From NCBI GenBank assembly GCA_963805525.1, contig CAWDUT010000003.1:1-64000 (forward strand): a DNA stretch of 64,000 nt. The letters are read 5' to 3'. How positions within the stretch are numbered: the stretch's first letter is position 1; every line of letters starts with the position of its first letter. The position numbers and the translations under genes are program-made. Source of the stretch: DASQFQ01 sp963805525 (GTDB lineage Bacteria > Actinomycetota > Thermoleophilia > Solirubrobacterales > Solirubrobacteraceae). Below are positions 1 through 7,912 of the stretch, in pieces. Under the pieces are notes generated by a model. That model was given only the letters and a program-made list of their open reading frames with translations. It searched no databases and was not told where the DNA came from.

Positions 1-498
1 ATGAGGAGTACGATCGAAACAAGGCCTATGTCCGAGATCGGGCTCTTCCTCCTGATCGTGAGCGCCGCGCTCGCGGTGGCGGAGGCCCACGTTCCGACAC
101 ACGGCGCGCTGGGTGGCGCCGCGGTCGTCTCGCTGGCCGCGGGCATCGCGCTGGTGATCGCCGGCGCGGGCGTCGGGACGCTGCTCGCGCTGACGACGGG
201 GCTCGCGGTGGCGGCGGTCGGCGGGGTCTACCTGTGGATCGTCGTGAACAAGGCGCTGGCCGCGCGGCGCGCGCGCGTGCGCAGCGGCCCGCAGGGCCTG
301 ATCGGCCGGGTCGGCGAGGTCCGCGCAACGCCGGCGCCGCTCGGCAAGGTGTTCCTCGACGGGGCGCTGTGGAAGGCACGGCTGTGGTGCCCCGAGGACG
401 AAGAGGCGAAGCTCGAATGCGGCGACCCGATCGTGGTCGAGCGCGTCGACGGGCTCACCTTGACGGTCCGCCGTGCCGAGGACTGGGAGCTGTTCTAG
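1..498 (+). CDS. NfeD-family membrane protein
   Basis: Small NfeD-type protein, the usual genomic partner of stomatin/slipin proteins and thought to act with them in membrane organisation. About residues 10-80 are hydrophobic (two or three membrane helices). About residues 95-165 form the soluble NfeD OB-fold tail, seen in GLIGRVGEVRA, then LWKARLW and VERVDGLTLTVRR near the end. There is no upstream ClpP-like protease domain, so this is the short form. Position 1 is an ATG, so a longer 5' part outside the window cannot be excluded. A second in-frame ATG at 28 (156 aa) lies directly before the first hydrophobic stretch and is a good alternative start. The slipin gene follows in the same direction after about 163 bp. 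Confidence 0.8.
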   Translation: MRSTIETRPMSEIGLFLLIVSAALAVAEAHVPTHGALGGAAVVSLAAGIALVIAGAGVGTLLALTTGLAVAAVGGVYLWIVVNKALAARRARVRSGPQGLIGRVGEVRATPAPLGKVFLDGALWKARLWCPEDEEAKLECGDPIVVERVDGLTLTVRRAEDWELF

Positions 499-661
499 TG
501 GCCCCTCCGGCGGATCCCCACGCACGCGGACGGGCGCAGCCGGCGCCTGGCTGTGTCCTCGGTCAGGGCAAGGGCTCCGCCATTGCACCTTCCCTGCGTC
601 CTTGCCAGGCATCCGCCTGCATCCCGACCGCGCACGCGCGGACCCACCGGAGGAACCACTG

Positions 662-1495
662 ATGGCTGCGATCTTCACCGCCGTACTGATCCTTCTCGTG
701 TTCGCGGCCGCGCTGGCGGCCGCCTCGGTGCGCGTGCTGCGCGAGTACGAGCGGGCCGTGGTGTTCCGCCTCGGGCGGCTCGTCGGCGAGCGCGGCCCCG
801 GGCTCGTGCTGCTGATCCCGGGCATCGACCGGATGGTGCGCGTGTCGCTGCGTACGCGCACGGTCGGGATCCCGCCGCAGGACGTCATCACGCGCGACAA
901 CGTGACCGCGCGCGTGGACGCCGTCGCCTACTTCCGGGTCGTCGACGCGAACTCCGCGGTGGTCAGCGTCGAGGACGCGCAGAAGGCGACGCTGCAGATC
1001 GCGCAGACCACGCTCCGCTCCGTGCTCGGCAAGGCCGACCTCGACACGCTGCTGTCCGAGCGCGAGCAGCTCAACGAGCACCTACAGCAGATCATCGACG
1101 AGCAGACCGAGCCGTGGGGGATCAAGGCCACGACGGTCGAGATCAAGGACGTCAGCATCCCCACCGGGATGCAGAAGGCGATGTCGCGCCAGGCCGAGGC
1201 CGAGCGCGAGCGGCGGGCCCGGATCATCAACGCGGACGCGGAGTACCAGGCTGCGGCCAAGCTCGCCGAGGCGGCCCAGGTCATCAGCTCTGCGCCGGCC
1301 GGGCTGCAGCTGCGCTACCTGCAGACGCTGCGCGAGATCTCCGGCGGGGAGCAGTCCTCGACGATCGTCTTCCCGCTCCCGATCGACCTCATCAAGCCGC
1401 TGCTGGAGGCGATCAACCCGCCGTCAGCCGAGACGGCGACGCCCACCGAGCTCCACAACGGGGCCGGCGTGGGCGAGCTGCCGAAGCCTCAGTAG
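662..1495 (+). CDS. Slipin (stomatin/SPFH/band 7 family protein)
   Basis: 277-aa SPFH protein. One N-terminal membrane helix (about residues 3-23) is followed by the band 7 domain (about 25-190) with slipin hallmarks: EYERAVVFRLGRL, GPGLVLLIPGID, RTVGIPPQDVITRDNV and AYFRV. A charged helical stretch rich in AEAERERRARII follows, then a C-terminal oligomerisation region. Family members form ring-like membrane microdomains. The ATG at 662 has GGAGGA about 8 bp upstream; more upstream in-frame starts would add a low-complexity peptide and are rejected. The NfeD gene just upstream is the expected partner. The end overlaps the convergent gene on the other strand by 7 bp. Confidence 0.93.
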   Translation: MAAIFTAVLILLVFAAALAAASVRVLREYERAVVFRLGRLVGERGPGLVLLIPGIDRMVRVSLRTRTVGIPPQDVITRDNVTARVDAVAYFRVVDANSAVVSVEDAQKATLQIAQTTLRSVLGKADLDTLLSEREQLNEHLQQIIDEQTEPWGIKATTVEIKDVSIPTGMQKAMSRQAEAERERRARIINADAEYQAAAKLAEAAQVISSAPAGLQLRYLQTLREISGGEQSSTIVFPLPIDLIKPLLEAINPPSAETATPTELHNGAGVGELPKPQ

Positions 1496-1779
1496 TTGAA
1501 GCCGGACGACTGCGACGGCCGCGCGCCGTCGTGGCGGTGGCAGCGATGGTGCTTGCCGCCGGAGTACTTCATCCAGCCGTCCTGGCCGGAGGGAGCGGCC
1601 GAGCGGGCCGGCTCCTGCTTCTCGCTGGCGAGGCCGACGGCGGCGCCGGTGAGGGCTCCGCACACGACGACACCGGCGACCACGGCGGTCAGGGCGCGAC
1701 GCCGGCGGCGCGGCATCCGCGGCGGCGGCGGGGTCTCGTCGACCGAGGCGAGCACTGAGACGTCGTCGAAGCGCTCCAT
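1489..1779 (-). CDS. Small single-pass membrane protein, function unknown
   Basis: 96 aa with three parts: an acidic then proline/arginine-rich cytoplasmic N-terminus (PPPPRMPRRRRR, about residues 16-28), one membrane helix (about 30-51, ALTAVVAGVVVCGALTGAAV), and a polar C-terminal tail with a short histidine cluster (KHHRCHRH, about 76-83). The positive-inside pattern puts the His-rich tail outside the membrane. I recognise no family. Metal binding by the tail is possible but only inferred. It converges on the slipin gene with a 7-bp overlap. ATG start at 1779; its upstream region is only about 40 bp from the end of the next gene on the same strand, so it may be cotranscribed with the SDR at 1819-2610. 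Confidence 0.6.
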   Translation of the reverse strand: MERFDDVSVLASVDETPPPPRMPRRRRRALTAVVAGVVVCGALTGAAVGLASEKQEPARSAAPSGQDGWMKYSGGKHHRCHRHDGARPSQSSGFNY

Positions 1780-1818
1780 CAGCTACGGATCGTACCCCCG
1801 CGGGCAAGCGGCGGCGCG

Positions 1819-2610
1819 TCAGGAGTCGTCGTGGCCGGTGCGCGTCACGAGGCGCTCCGCGGCCTTGCCGCCGGTGGCCCGGCGGACCACGCTCGGCAGC
1901 ACCACGCGCAGCGCGGCGGCGATCCCGTACGGCCGCGGCACGTAGCGCTCGGCCTTCCCGTTCAGCCCGGCGTCGAGGATCGCCCGCGCGCCGGCCTCCG
2001 GCGTCGAGACGAGCCGCCGCGTGAGCGGGTTGTCGTTGAGCTCGGACTGCGGGAAGCCCTCGGTCGTGATGAAGCCCGGCAGCACGAGCCCGACGTGGAC
2101 GCCGTTGGGCGCCTCCTCGCCGAACAGCGCGTCCGACCAGCCGGCGAGCGCGAACTTCGCTGCCGAGTAGCCGCCGGAGCCCGGCCGCGCCACGCGCCCC
2201 GCGGTGCTCGAGACGTTGACGATCGAGCTCGGCGCGCTGCGGCGGAGCAGCGGCAGCAGCGCCTCGGTCAGCCGCACCACGGCGTCGAAGTTGACCGCCA
2301 TGTGGCGCCGGACGTTCTCCCAGCCGCCGTCGGCGAACGTCGCGCGCCACGCCGCGCCCGCGTTGTTGACGAGCAGGTCGAGCCGCTCGTGGTGCTCCTC
2401 CACGTGCGCGCGCACGCGTTCGGGAGCGTCGTCCTCGGTCAGGTCGACGGGGCAGTAGCTGACGTTGCCGCCGAGCTCGCTCGCGAGCGCGCGCAGCCGG
2501 TCCTCGCGGCGGGCAACGAGCACGAGCGCGGCGCCGTGCTCGCGGGCGAGGAGGCGGGCGGTGGCCTCGCCGATCCCGGAGGAGGCGCCGGTGATGACGG
2601 CGACGGTCAT
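1819..2610 (-). CDS. Short-chain dehydrogenase/reductase (SDR)
   Basis: 263-aa classical SDR, a probable NAD(P)-dependent oxidoreductase. Visible motifs: TGASSGIGEA cofactor loop at residues 7-16, LLVNNAGA in the middle, catalytic Ser in IVNVSSTAG and the YSAAK Tyr/Lys pair, followed by LPGFITTEGFP. The first residues are MTVAVITGASSG, so the ATG at 2610 fits the family start exactly. The substrate cannot be inferred; the C-terminal part resembles SDRs annotated as acting on lipids or fatty aldehydes. It lies downstream of the MFS gene in the same direction but a GC-rich terminator-like hairpin at 2634-2667 separates them. Confidence 0.9.
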   Translation of the reverse strand: MTVAVITGASSGIGEATARLLAREHGAALVLVARREDRLRALASELGGNVSYCPVDLTEDDAPERVRAHVEEHHERLDLLVNNAGAAWRATFADGGWENVRRHMAVNFDAVVRLTEALLPLLRRSAPSSIVNVSSTAGRVARPGSGGYSAAKFALAGWSDALFGEEAPNGVHVGLVLPGFITTEGFPQSELNDNPLTRRLVSTPEAGARAILDAGLNGKAERYVPRPYGIAAALRVVLPSVVRRATGGKAAERLVTRTGHDDS

Positions 2611-2633
2611 GTGCCGGGCATGGTGCCCGAAGA

Positions 2634-2667
2634 CCGCGCCGCCCAACCTCGAGGCTGGGCGGCGCGG
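2634..2667 (-). terminator. GC-rich hairpin between MFS and SDR genes
   Basis: A perfect 12-bp stem (CCGCGCCGCCCA pairing with TGGGCGGCGCGG) encloses a 10-nt loop that itself contains the palindrome CCTCGAGG. It lies 23 bp after the end of the efflux gene, reading on the minus strand, and 24 bp before the SDR start. There is no long U-run (only TCTTC follows on the minus strand), so it may be a weak terminator or an attenuating structure. Confidence 0.55.
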
Positions 2668-2689
2668 CCGGGCATACCCCCCGGCAGCG

Positions 2690-4096
2690 TCAGGCGGCGT
2701 CGAGCGCGAGCTCGCCGGTCGTCGCGGGCTTGCGGCGCTCGACCAGCAGCGCGGCGCACGCGATCGCGCCGGCGACGCAGAGGGCGGCGCCGACCCACAG
2801 CGCGTCCCGCATGCCGTCGACGTAGGTCTGCGGGTCACCGCCGAACGCGTGCGCGGCGGGCACCAGCGCGCCGAGCGCCGCGACGCCGACGGCGATGCCG
2901 GCCTGGCGGAACGTGTCGTTCACGCCGGCGGCGAGACCGCTCATCTCCGGCGGCGCGGAGCCCAGCGCGAGCTGGGAGACGGCCGGGTTGAAGATGCCGG
3001 TGCCGATCAGCGCGATGATCTCGCCGGGCAGGAACACGGTCCACGACGAGTCGACCGCGGCCACCGTCAGCAGCGCCTGGCCGATGCCCACGAGCAGCAG
3101 CCCGCCGGCGACCATCCGGCCCGCGCCGAGCTTCGGAACCAGGTTGGCGGTCCCGGCCGACACGAACAGCATGATCATCGTGCCCGGCAGGTAGACGAGG
3201 CCGGCCTGGATCGCCGACAGCCCGAGGATCTGCTGCAGGTACAGCGTCGTGTAGATGAACACGGCGAAGAACGAGGCGGAGATGGCGAAGGCACCAACCT
3301 GCGCGCCGGTGAAGGCGCGGATCCGGAACAGCCCGAGCGGGAGCATCGGCTGCTTGACGCGGGCCTCGACCACGATGAACGCGGTGAGGAAGGCGACGGC
3401 GCCGCCCAGCTCGGCGAGGATCACCGCGCTCGTCCAGCCCTCGTCGTTGCCGCGCAGCAGCGCGAGCACGAGCAGGAACAGGCCGGCGGTCAGCGTGAGC
3501 AGGCCGGGCACGTCGATGCGGCGCGGGTTCGGGTCCTTCGACTCCTCGACCCAGCGCCGCGTGATGCCGATGCAGAGCAGCCCGAGCGGCAGGTTGACGA
3601 GGAAGATGAAGCGCCAGTCGAGGCCGCTGGTGAGCGCGCCTCCGACGAGCGGGCCGACGGCGAACGACGCGCCGATCGCGGCGCCGTAGGCGGCGAACGC
3701 CTTGGCGCGCTCCTCGGCGGTGCGGAACGCGTTGGAGAGCACGGCCAGCGAGCAGGCGAACATGATCGCGGCGCCGATGCCCTGCACGGCGCGCGAGGCG
3801 TTGAGCATCACGATGTCGGACGCCGCCGCACAAGCGAGCGAGGTCACCGTGAAGATCGAAAGACCGATCGTGAACATCACGCGACGACCGATGCGGTCGG
3901 CGAGCGAGCCGGCCGTGAGCACGACCGCGGCGAGCGCGAGCGTGTAGGCGTCGACGACCCACTGCAGGCCGGAGAGGCCGGTGTTGAGGTCGGCGGCGAT
4001 GTCGGAGAGCGCCGTGTTGACGACCGCGATGTCGAGCATGAGCATCGCGGTGGCCGCACACACGACGGCGAGGGTCCAGCGCTGCGTTTGGGTCAA
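2690..4096 (-). CDS. MFS drug efflux transporter, DHA2/EmrB-QacA type
   Basis: Proton-driven multidrug exporter of the 14-helix DHA2 class. Evidence: LDIAVVNTALSDIAADL in helix 1, motif A GSLADRIGRR, the R-A-QGIGAA segment, motif C GPLVGGALTSGLDWRFIF, and alternating hydrophobic segments to the end. I chose the TTG at 4096 (468 aa, starting LTQTQRW) because GGAG lies 7 nt upstream. A GTG at 4162 would add a 22-residue basic/proline extension whose DNA holds a perfect hairpin (4139-4159) better read as intergenic. Third gene of the minus-strand group that starts at the MarR-controlled SDR, so it probably exports the compound sensed there. Confidence 0.9.
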   Translation of the reverse strand: MTQTQRWTLAVVCAATAMLMLDIAVVNTALSDIAADLNTGLSGLQWVVDAYTLALAAVVLTAGSLADRIGRRVMFTIGLSIFTVTSLACAAASDIVMLNASRAVQGIGAAIMFACSLAVLSNAFRTAEERAKAFAAYGAAIGASFAVGPLVGGALTSGLDWRFIFLVNLPLGLLCIGITRRWVEESKDPNPRRIDVPGLLTLTAGLFLLVLALLRGNDEGWTSAVILAELGGAVAFLTAFIVVEARVKQPMLPLGLFRIRAFTGAQVGAFAISASFFAVFIYTTLYLQQILGLSAIQAGLVYLPGTMIMLFVSAGTANLVPKLGAGRMVAGGLLLVGIGQALLTVAAVDSSWTVFLPGEIIALIGTGIFNPAVSQLALGSAPPEMSGLAAGVNDTFRQAGIAVGVAALGALVPAAHAFGGDPQTYVDGMRDALWVGAALCVAGAIACAALLVERRKPATTGELALDAA

Positions 4097-4138
4097 GGTG
4101 GGGCTCCGGGGGGATCGAGGGGAGGTGGTGAGGCGATA

Positions 4139-4159
4139 CTCCCGGCGCGGGGCCGGGAG
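4139..4159. other. Perfect 8-bp hairpin before the efflux gene
   Basis: CTCCCGGC, a 5-nt loop and GCCGGGAG form a perfect GC-rich hairpin between the end of the FAD oxidase gene (4176) and the preferred TTG start of the MFS gene (4096). It could be an mRNA stabilising or partial termination element. No T-run follows it. Confidence 0.4.
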
Positions 4160-4175
4160 CACATCAGGGGTTTCC

Positions 4176-5021
4176 CTAGTCGGTGGTTTGGGGGTTGCCG
4201 GTGGCGCGGAAGACGTTGTCCGGGTCCCATCCCGCCTTCACGCGCGTGAGGCGCTCGTAGTGCGGGCCGTAGGCCGCGCGCACGCGGTCCTGGCCCTCGT
4301 CGCCGGTGAAGTTGAGGTAGGTCGCGCCTGTGCGGTACGGGGCGAGCGCCTGGCGCCAGTTGCGCCCGTAGGCGATCAGCCGCTCGTCCTCGGCCGGGTC
4401 CTCCCACAGCAGCACCGGGTGCACGACGAAGCGCGCGCCGCGACCGGTCAGCGGGCCTTCGGTGCCACGCGCGACCGCGCCGCCCCAGGCGGGGATGCGG
4501 ATCTGCGCGGGCCCGGCCGGCAGGTCCTCGGCCAGCGCGCAGATCGCGTCGATGGCGTCCTCGCCGAGGTCGTCGAGGTACTCAGCGGTCCACCAGTTGC
4601 GCAAGCCGGGCGGGTCATCGAGCGAGGACTGGAACTCGGCGTAGGGCGTGGGGGCGAACGCGTCGAGCGCAGGCCCGGCCTCGCGGAACGGGGCGAGCGC
4701 GGCCTCGGCGGCCTCGAGCGAGCCCGCGTGCATGCCGACGACCGCCACCGCCGGGCGGCCCTCCGGGTCCGTGAGGAACACGAACGCGACCGAGTGGCCG
4801 CCGCCACGGACCCCGACGCGCATGTCGCGCGCCCGCGCGAACGCGAGCGCGGCGCTCACCTGGTGCGGGTGGGAAACGCGGGCGACGTGGCGCGGCCGCG
4901 TCTCGACCATCGCGTTGAAGAGCGTCCGGGCGTCCTCGTACTCGGGCTCGCCGGGGTCGTAGACATGGCCTCGCAGGGCATGGCGGAGCTGGTACAGGGC
5001 GGGGTCATGGATGATCGACAT
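4176..5021 (-). CDS. FAD-dependent oxidoreductase (BBE type) with large internal deletion
   Basis: 281 aa, while berberine-bridge-type FAD oxidases are normally about 450-500 aa. The N-terminal FAD-domain start is intact (DARTLFNAMVETRP, then VGVRGGGHS near residues 69-77). The sequence then jumps directly to VAFVFLTDPEGRPAVAVVG, which belongs to the substrate domain far downstream in relatives. The FAD-binding core between them is missing, in frame. The C-terminal BBE motif (YGPHYERLTRVKAGWDPDNVF) is intact. The protein is unlikely to bind FAD normally and may be a decaying gene; an assembly collapse is also possible. ATG at 5021, 39 bp after the SDR end; cotranscription with the SDR and MFS genes is likely. 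Confidence 0.8.
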   Translation of the reverse strand: MSIIHDPALYQLRHALRGHVYDPGEPEYEDARTLFNAMVETRPRHVARVSHPHQVSAALAFARARDMRVGVRGGGHSVAFVFLTDPEGRPAVAVVGMHAGSLEAAEAALAPFREAGPALDAFAPTPYAEFQSSLDDPPGLRNWWTAEYLDDLGEDAIDAICALAEDLPAGPAQIRIPAWGGAVARGTEGPLTGRGARFVVHPVLLWEDPAEDERLIAYGRNWRQALAPYRTGATYLNFTGDEGQDRVRAAYGPHYERLTRVKAGWDPDNVFRATGNPQTTD

Positions 5022-5060
5022 ATCGATCCAAGACGGCCGCCCCGTACCGGCTATTCCTGA

Positions 5061-5867
5061 CTACGCGGCGGCCTCGACCTCGGCGTGCAACGCGGGGCTG
5101 CGGCCGGCCAGCACGCCGCCGTCGACCGGCAGGGTCGTGCCGGTGATCCAGCCGGCCTCGCCGCCGGCGAGGAAGAGGATCGCCTCGACGACGTCGCCGG
5201 GCTGGCCGTGGCGGCCGAGCGGGTGGAAGTCGTTGACCGCGTGCAGGACCTCCTGCGCCTCGTCGGGCGAGAGGAAGCGCTCGTACGCGGGCGTCTCCAC
5301 GAACGCGAGCGCGACCGTGTTGATGCGGATGCCCTCGGGCGCGAGCTCGAGCGCGAGGTTCTTGGTCAGCGCGTGGCGGCCGGCCTGGGCGGCCGAGTAG
5401 GCGCTGGTCGGCGTGGTCGCGATCGCGTCGACCGCCCACATCGAGCCGACGTTGACGATCGCGCCGCCATCGCCCTGGTCGCGCATCGCGAAGGCCGCGG
5501 CCTGCGAGACCCAGTAGGTCGGGCGCAGGATCGAGCCGAGCGCCTCCTCGAAGTGCTCCTCGGTCTGCTCGAGGAACGGGACGACGCGGAAGATGCCGGT
5601 CGAGTTGACGAGCACGTCGACGCGGCCGTAGCGCAGGACGGCGGCGGCGACGAGCGCCTGCGCCTGCTCGCGGGTGGTGACCTGGCCGGCGTGGATGTGC
5701 ACGCGCCGGCCGCTCGGGTCGAGTGCGTCGCGCGCGGCCTCGAGCTTGTCCTGGCGGGTGCCGCTGAGGACGACGCGCGCGCCCTCGGCGAGGAAGCGCT
5801 GGGCCGCGGCGCGGCCGATGCCGCCACCACCGCCGGTGATCAGGACGACCTTGTTCTCGTAGCGCAT
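5061..5867 (-). CDS. SDR-family protein lacking the catalytic lysine
   Basis: 268-aa SDR fold protein. TGGGGGIGRA at residues 11-20 is the cofactor loop, VDVLVNSTG replaces the usual NNAG, and Ser142 and Tyr157 are present. The active-site YxxxK reads Y-S-A-A-Q: residue 161 is Gln (codon CAG) where Lys is expected. Catalysis by the usual mechanism is therefore doubtful although cofactor binding may persist. The C-terminus keeps the family pattern WITGTTLPVDGG. The ATG at 5867 has GGAGG about 8 nt upstream; longer starts run into the AT-rich operator. It is divergent from marR and probably the first gene of a three-gene unit with the shortened FAD oxidase and the MFS pump. Confidence 0.85.
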   Translation of the reverse strand: MRYENKVVLITGGGGGIGRAAAQRFLAEGARVVLSGTRQDKLEAARDALDPSGRRVHIHAGQVTTREQAQALVAAAVLRYGRVDVLVNSTGIFRVVPFLEQTEEHFEEALGSILRPTYWVSQAAAFAMRDQGDGGAIVNVGSMWAVDAIATTPTSAYSAAQAGRHALTKNLALELAPEGIRINTVALAFVETPAYERFLSPDEAQEVLHAVNDFHPLGRHGQPGDVVEAILFLAGGEAGWITGTTLPVDGGVLAGRSPALHAEVEAAA

Positions 5868-5892
5868 GGTGGGGCCTCCGGGGGAAGATAGG

Positions 5893-5933
5893 TGCATGTG
5901 CATCGAATATACATGCATATGCATCTAGTGCAA
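5893..5933. promoter_or_regulatory. MarR-type operator inside the SDR promoter
   Basis: An AT-rich island in GC-rich DNA between the divergent SDR and marR genes. It holds the perfect palindrome ATGCATATGCAT (5913-5924) and related TGCA repeats (5893-5903, 5929-5932). On the minus strand a -35 TTGCAC (5928-5933), 16-bp spacer and -10 TATATT (5906-5911) frame the palindrome, so bound repressor would cover the SDR promoter. On the plus strand a -10-like TATCCT lies 10 bp before the marR ATG. Confidence 0.6.
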
Positions 5934-5956
5934 GTGCGGCTATCCTCACCTCCGGC

Positions 5957-6391
5957 ATGGAGGACGAAGCCCTCGACACCTGGCGCGCGTTCCTCAACGC
6001 GCACGCGCACGTGACGCGCCGGATCGGGCGCGACCTGGCCGAGGCCGGGCTGCCCGACCTCGGCTGGTACGACCTGCTGTGGACGCTCTACCGCGCGCCG
6101 GAGCGCCGCCTGCGCGTCAACGAGCTCGCACGCGAGGTGGTGCTGTCACCGACCGCGATGAGCCGCTTCGTCGACCGCGCCGAGCGCGCGGGGGTGGTGC
6201 GGCGCGAGGCCGACCCGCAGGACCGGCGGGCGCTGCAGGTGGCGCTCACCGACGAGGGCGTCGCGCTCTTGCGCAAGATGTGGCCGGTCTACGAGCGCGG
6301 GATCGAGGAGCACTTCGCCGCGCACCTCGGGGCGTCGCCCGCGCGGCTGCGGCGCGTGCTCGAGCGCGTCGCCGACTCAGCCCGCGACTAG
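5957..6391 (+). CDS. MarR-family transcriptional regulator
   Basis: 144-aa winged-helix regulator. The DNA-binding region spans about residues 45-110: LRVNELAREVVLSPTAMSRFVDRAERAGVVRRE is the helix-turn-helix and recognition helix, and DPQDRRALQVALTDEG is the wing. It is expected to repress its divergent neighbour (SDR-oxidase-efflux group) and itself until a small ligand, often a phenolic or drug, binds. The ATG at 5957 leaves almost no leader after the -10-like TATCCT. The 3' end overlaps the convergent GNAT gene by 15 bp. Confidence 0.92.
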   Translation: MEDEALDTWRAFLNAHAHVTRRIGRDLAEAGLPDLGWYDLLWTLYRAPERRLRVNELAREVVLSPTAMSRFVDRAERAGVVRREADPQDRRALQVALTDEGVALLRKMWPVYERGIEEHFAAHLGASPARLRRVLERVADSARD

Positions 6392-6883
6392 GGCGAGCTC
6401 GTAGTCGGCCACGCCGGACGAGATGCCCTTGGGCCGGAAGCCGAGGCGCTTGAGCAGCGCCTTCGCGGGTGAGTTGAAGGCGAGCGTCGAGCCGGTGAGG
6501 GCGGCGAGGCCGCTGGCGCGCGCCTGGGTGACCAGGAGGTCGCCGAGCGCGGTGCCGAGGCCGTGGCCGTGCCACTCGTCGACGACGGCGACGGCCATGT
6601 CGGCCCGCTCCGGCTCCGCGACCCACGCCGCGTAGCGCGCGACGCCGACGATCGCGCCGGCGCCGTCGAGCGCGACGATCGCGACGTGGCGGCGCTGGTC
6701 GACCTCGGTGAGGAAGGCGAGGTCGCGGCTGCTGAGCCTTGGCTTCGGGCCGAGGAAGCGGCGGCGGCGCGACTCCTCGCTGAGGCGGGCGAAGAAGTCG
6801 CTGATACCGGGCTTGTCGTCAGCCTCGATCGGGCGGACCATGAAGCGCTCGCCGCCCTGGAGTGTGAGGAGATGGGCGGTCAT
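6377..6883 (-). CDS. GNAT-family N-acetyltransferase
   Basis: 168-aa acetyl-CoA-dependent acyltransferase. The core shows VARYAAWV and then motif A at VAVVDEWHGHGLGTALGDLL (pyrophosphate-binding R/Q-x-x-G-x-G/A pattern), with the closing NSPAKALLKRLGF typical of GNAT enzymes. The N-terminal HLLTLQGGERFMVRPIEADDKPGISDFFARL resembles the GNAT domain found alone or fused in protein-acetyltransferase relatives with an SEESRRRRFL segment. Substrate unknown. ATG at 6883 chosen because the domain begins directly after it. Its promoter region (6884-6955) is shared with the divergent EamA gene. Confidence 0.88.
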   Translation of the reverse strand: MTAHLLTLQGGERFMVRPIEADDKPGISDFFARLSEESRRRRFLGPKPRLSSRDLAFLTEVDQRRHVAIVALDGAGAIVGVARYAAWVAEPERADMAVAVVDEWHGHGLGTALGDLLVTQARASGLAALTGSTLAFNSPAKALLKRLGFRPKGISSGVADYELALVAG

Positions 6884-6913
6884 GCTCGGGAAGACGTAGT
6901 TGCACGCGCATCT

Positions 6914-6925
6914 ATTCCCGGGAAT
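6914..6925. promoter_or_regulatory. 12-bp palindrome between GNAT and EamA genes
   Basis: ATTCCCGGGAAT is a perfect palindrome near the middle of the 72-bp divergent spacer. It is a plausible operator controlling one or both genes. No regulator gene lies adjacent except marR, which has its own different site. Confidence 0.35.
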
Positions 6926-6955
6926 GGCCGCGTCTGGCGCACCGTCTTGGGGTGC

Positions 6956-7912
6956 ATGGAACGCTCGCCCCGCCTGCTCGTCTTCGCCGCGCTCGCGGTC
7001 ACGATCGGGCTGTGGGCGTCGGCGTTCGTCGCCATCCGCGTCCTGCTTCCGGCGCTCGGGCCCGGTGGGGTCGCCTCGGCGCGGCTGGCGCTGGCGGCGG
7101 TCGCGTTCGGGCTGATCGCGATGGCGGCCGGCGTCCGGCGGCCGACGCGCGCGGAGGTGCCGGGGCTCGCCGTGCTCGGCGCCACGGGGTACGCCGGCTA
7201 TCAGCTGCTGCTCAACGCAGGGGAGCGGACGGTGCCGGCCGGGACGGCCGCGCTGCTGCTCTCGATCACGCCGGTGGTCGCCGCGGTGCTGGCCGGGCCG
7301 CTGCTCGGCGAGCGGCTCGGGCGCCGCGGCTGGGCCGGGCTCGCGGTCGCGCTGACCGGCGCCGCGGTCGTCGCGCTCTCGCGCCGGCAGGGCGGCGGGG
7401 TCGACGGCGCGCTGCTGGTCGCCGCCGCCGCGGTGAGCTACGCGCTGTGGATCGTGCTGCAGAAGCGGGCGCTGCGAACGATGCGCCCGCTGCAGGTGAC
7501 CGCGTGGGGCACGTGGTTCGGCGCACTGATCGCGCTGCCGTTCGGGCACGGGCTGCCGCACGCGCTCGGCGACCTGACGTCGGTCGAGCTGTGGGAGCTC
7601 GCCGGCCTCGGGCTCGTCGTCTCGACCGTGCCGTTCCTGCTGTGGTCGTGGGTCCTACAGCGGATGGACGCGAGCCTGGCCGCGCCCGCGCTGCTCACCA
7701 TCGGGCCGACCGGCGTGCTGCTCGGCTGGCTGCTGCTCGGCGAGCAGCCGGCGCCGCTGGCGCTGCTGGGCGGCGCGATCGCCGTCCTCGGCGTGGTGAT
7801 CGTGCAGGGTGCGGGAAGCCGAACCCCCACACGCCTGACAGCACCCGTCGCAGCCGTTCCCAGGGGTGGCAATCTCCTGCTCACCCCAAAAGGACTAGGA
7901 CACATACCTTGA
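6956..7912 (+). CDS. EamA/DMT-family transporter
   Basis: 318-aa inner-membrane protein with ten predicted helices in two EamA repeats. The first repeat opens with VTIGLWASAFVAIRVLLPALGP and closes at TPVVAAVLAGPLLGERLGRRGWAGL. The second shows SYALWIVLQKRAL and later LTIGPTGVLLGWLLLGEQPAPLALLGGA. Family members export amino acids, metabolites or drugs; the substrate here is not deducible. After VVIVQGAG the protein has about 35 extra polar residues not typical of the family. ATG at 6956 starts directly before helix 1. A small ORF and a strong terminator follow. Confidence 0.9.
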   Translation: MERSPRLLVFAALAVTIGLWASAFVAIRVLLPALGPGGVASARLALAAVAFGLIAMAAGVRRPTRAEVPGLAVLGATGYAGYQLLLNAGERTVPAGTAALLLSITPVVAAVLAGPLLGERLGRRGWAGLAVALTGAAVVALSRRQGGGVDGALLVAAAAVSYALWIVLQKRALRTMRPLQVTAWGTWFGALIALPFGHGLPHALGDLTSVELWELAGLGLVVSTVPFLLWSWVLQRMDASLAAPALLTIGPTGVLLGWLLLGEQPAPLALLGGAIAVLGVVIVQGAGSRTPTRLTAPVAAVPRGGNLLLTPKGLGHIP

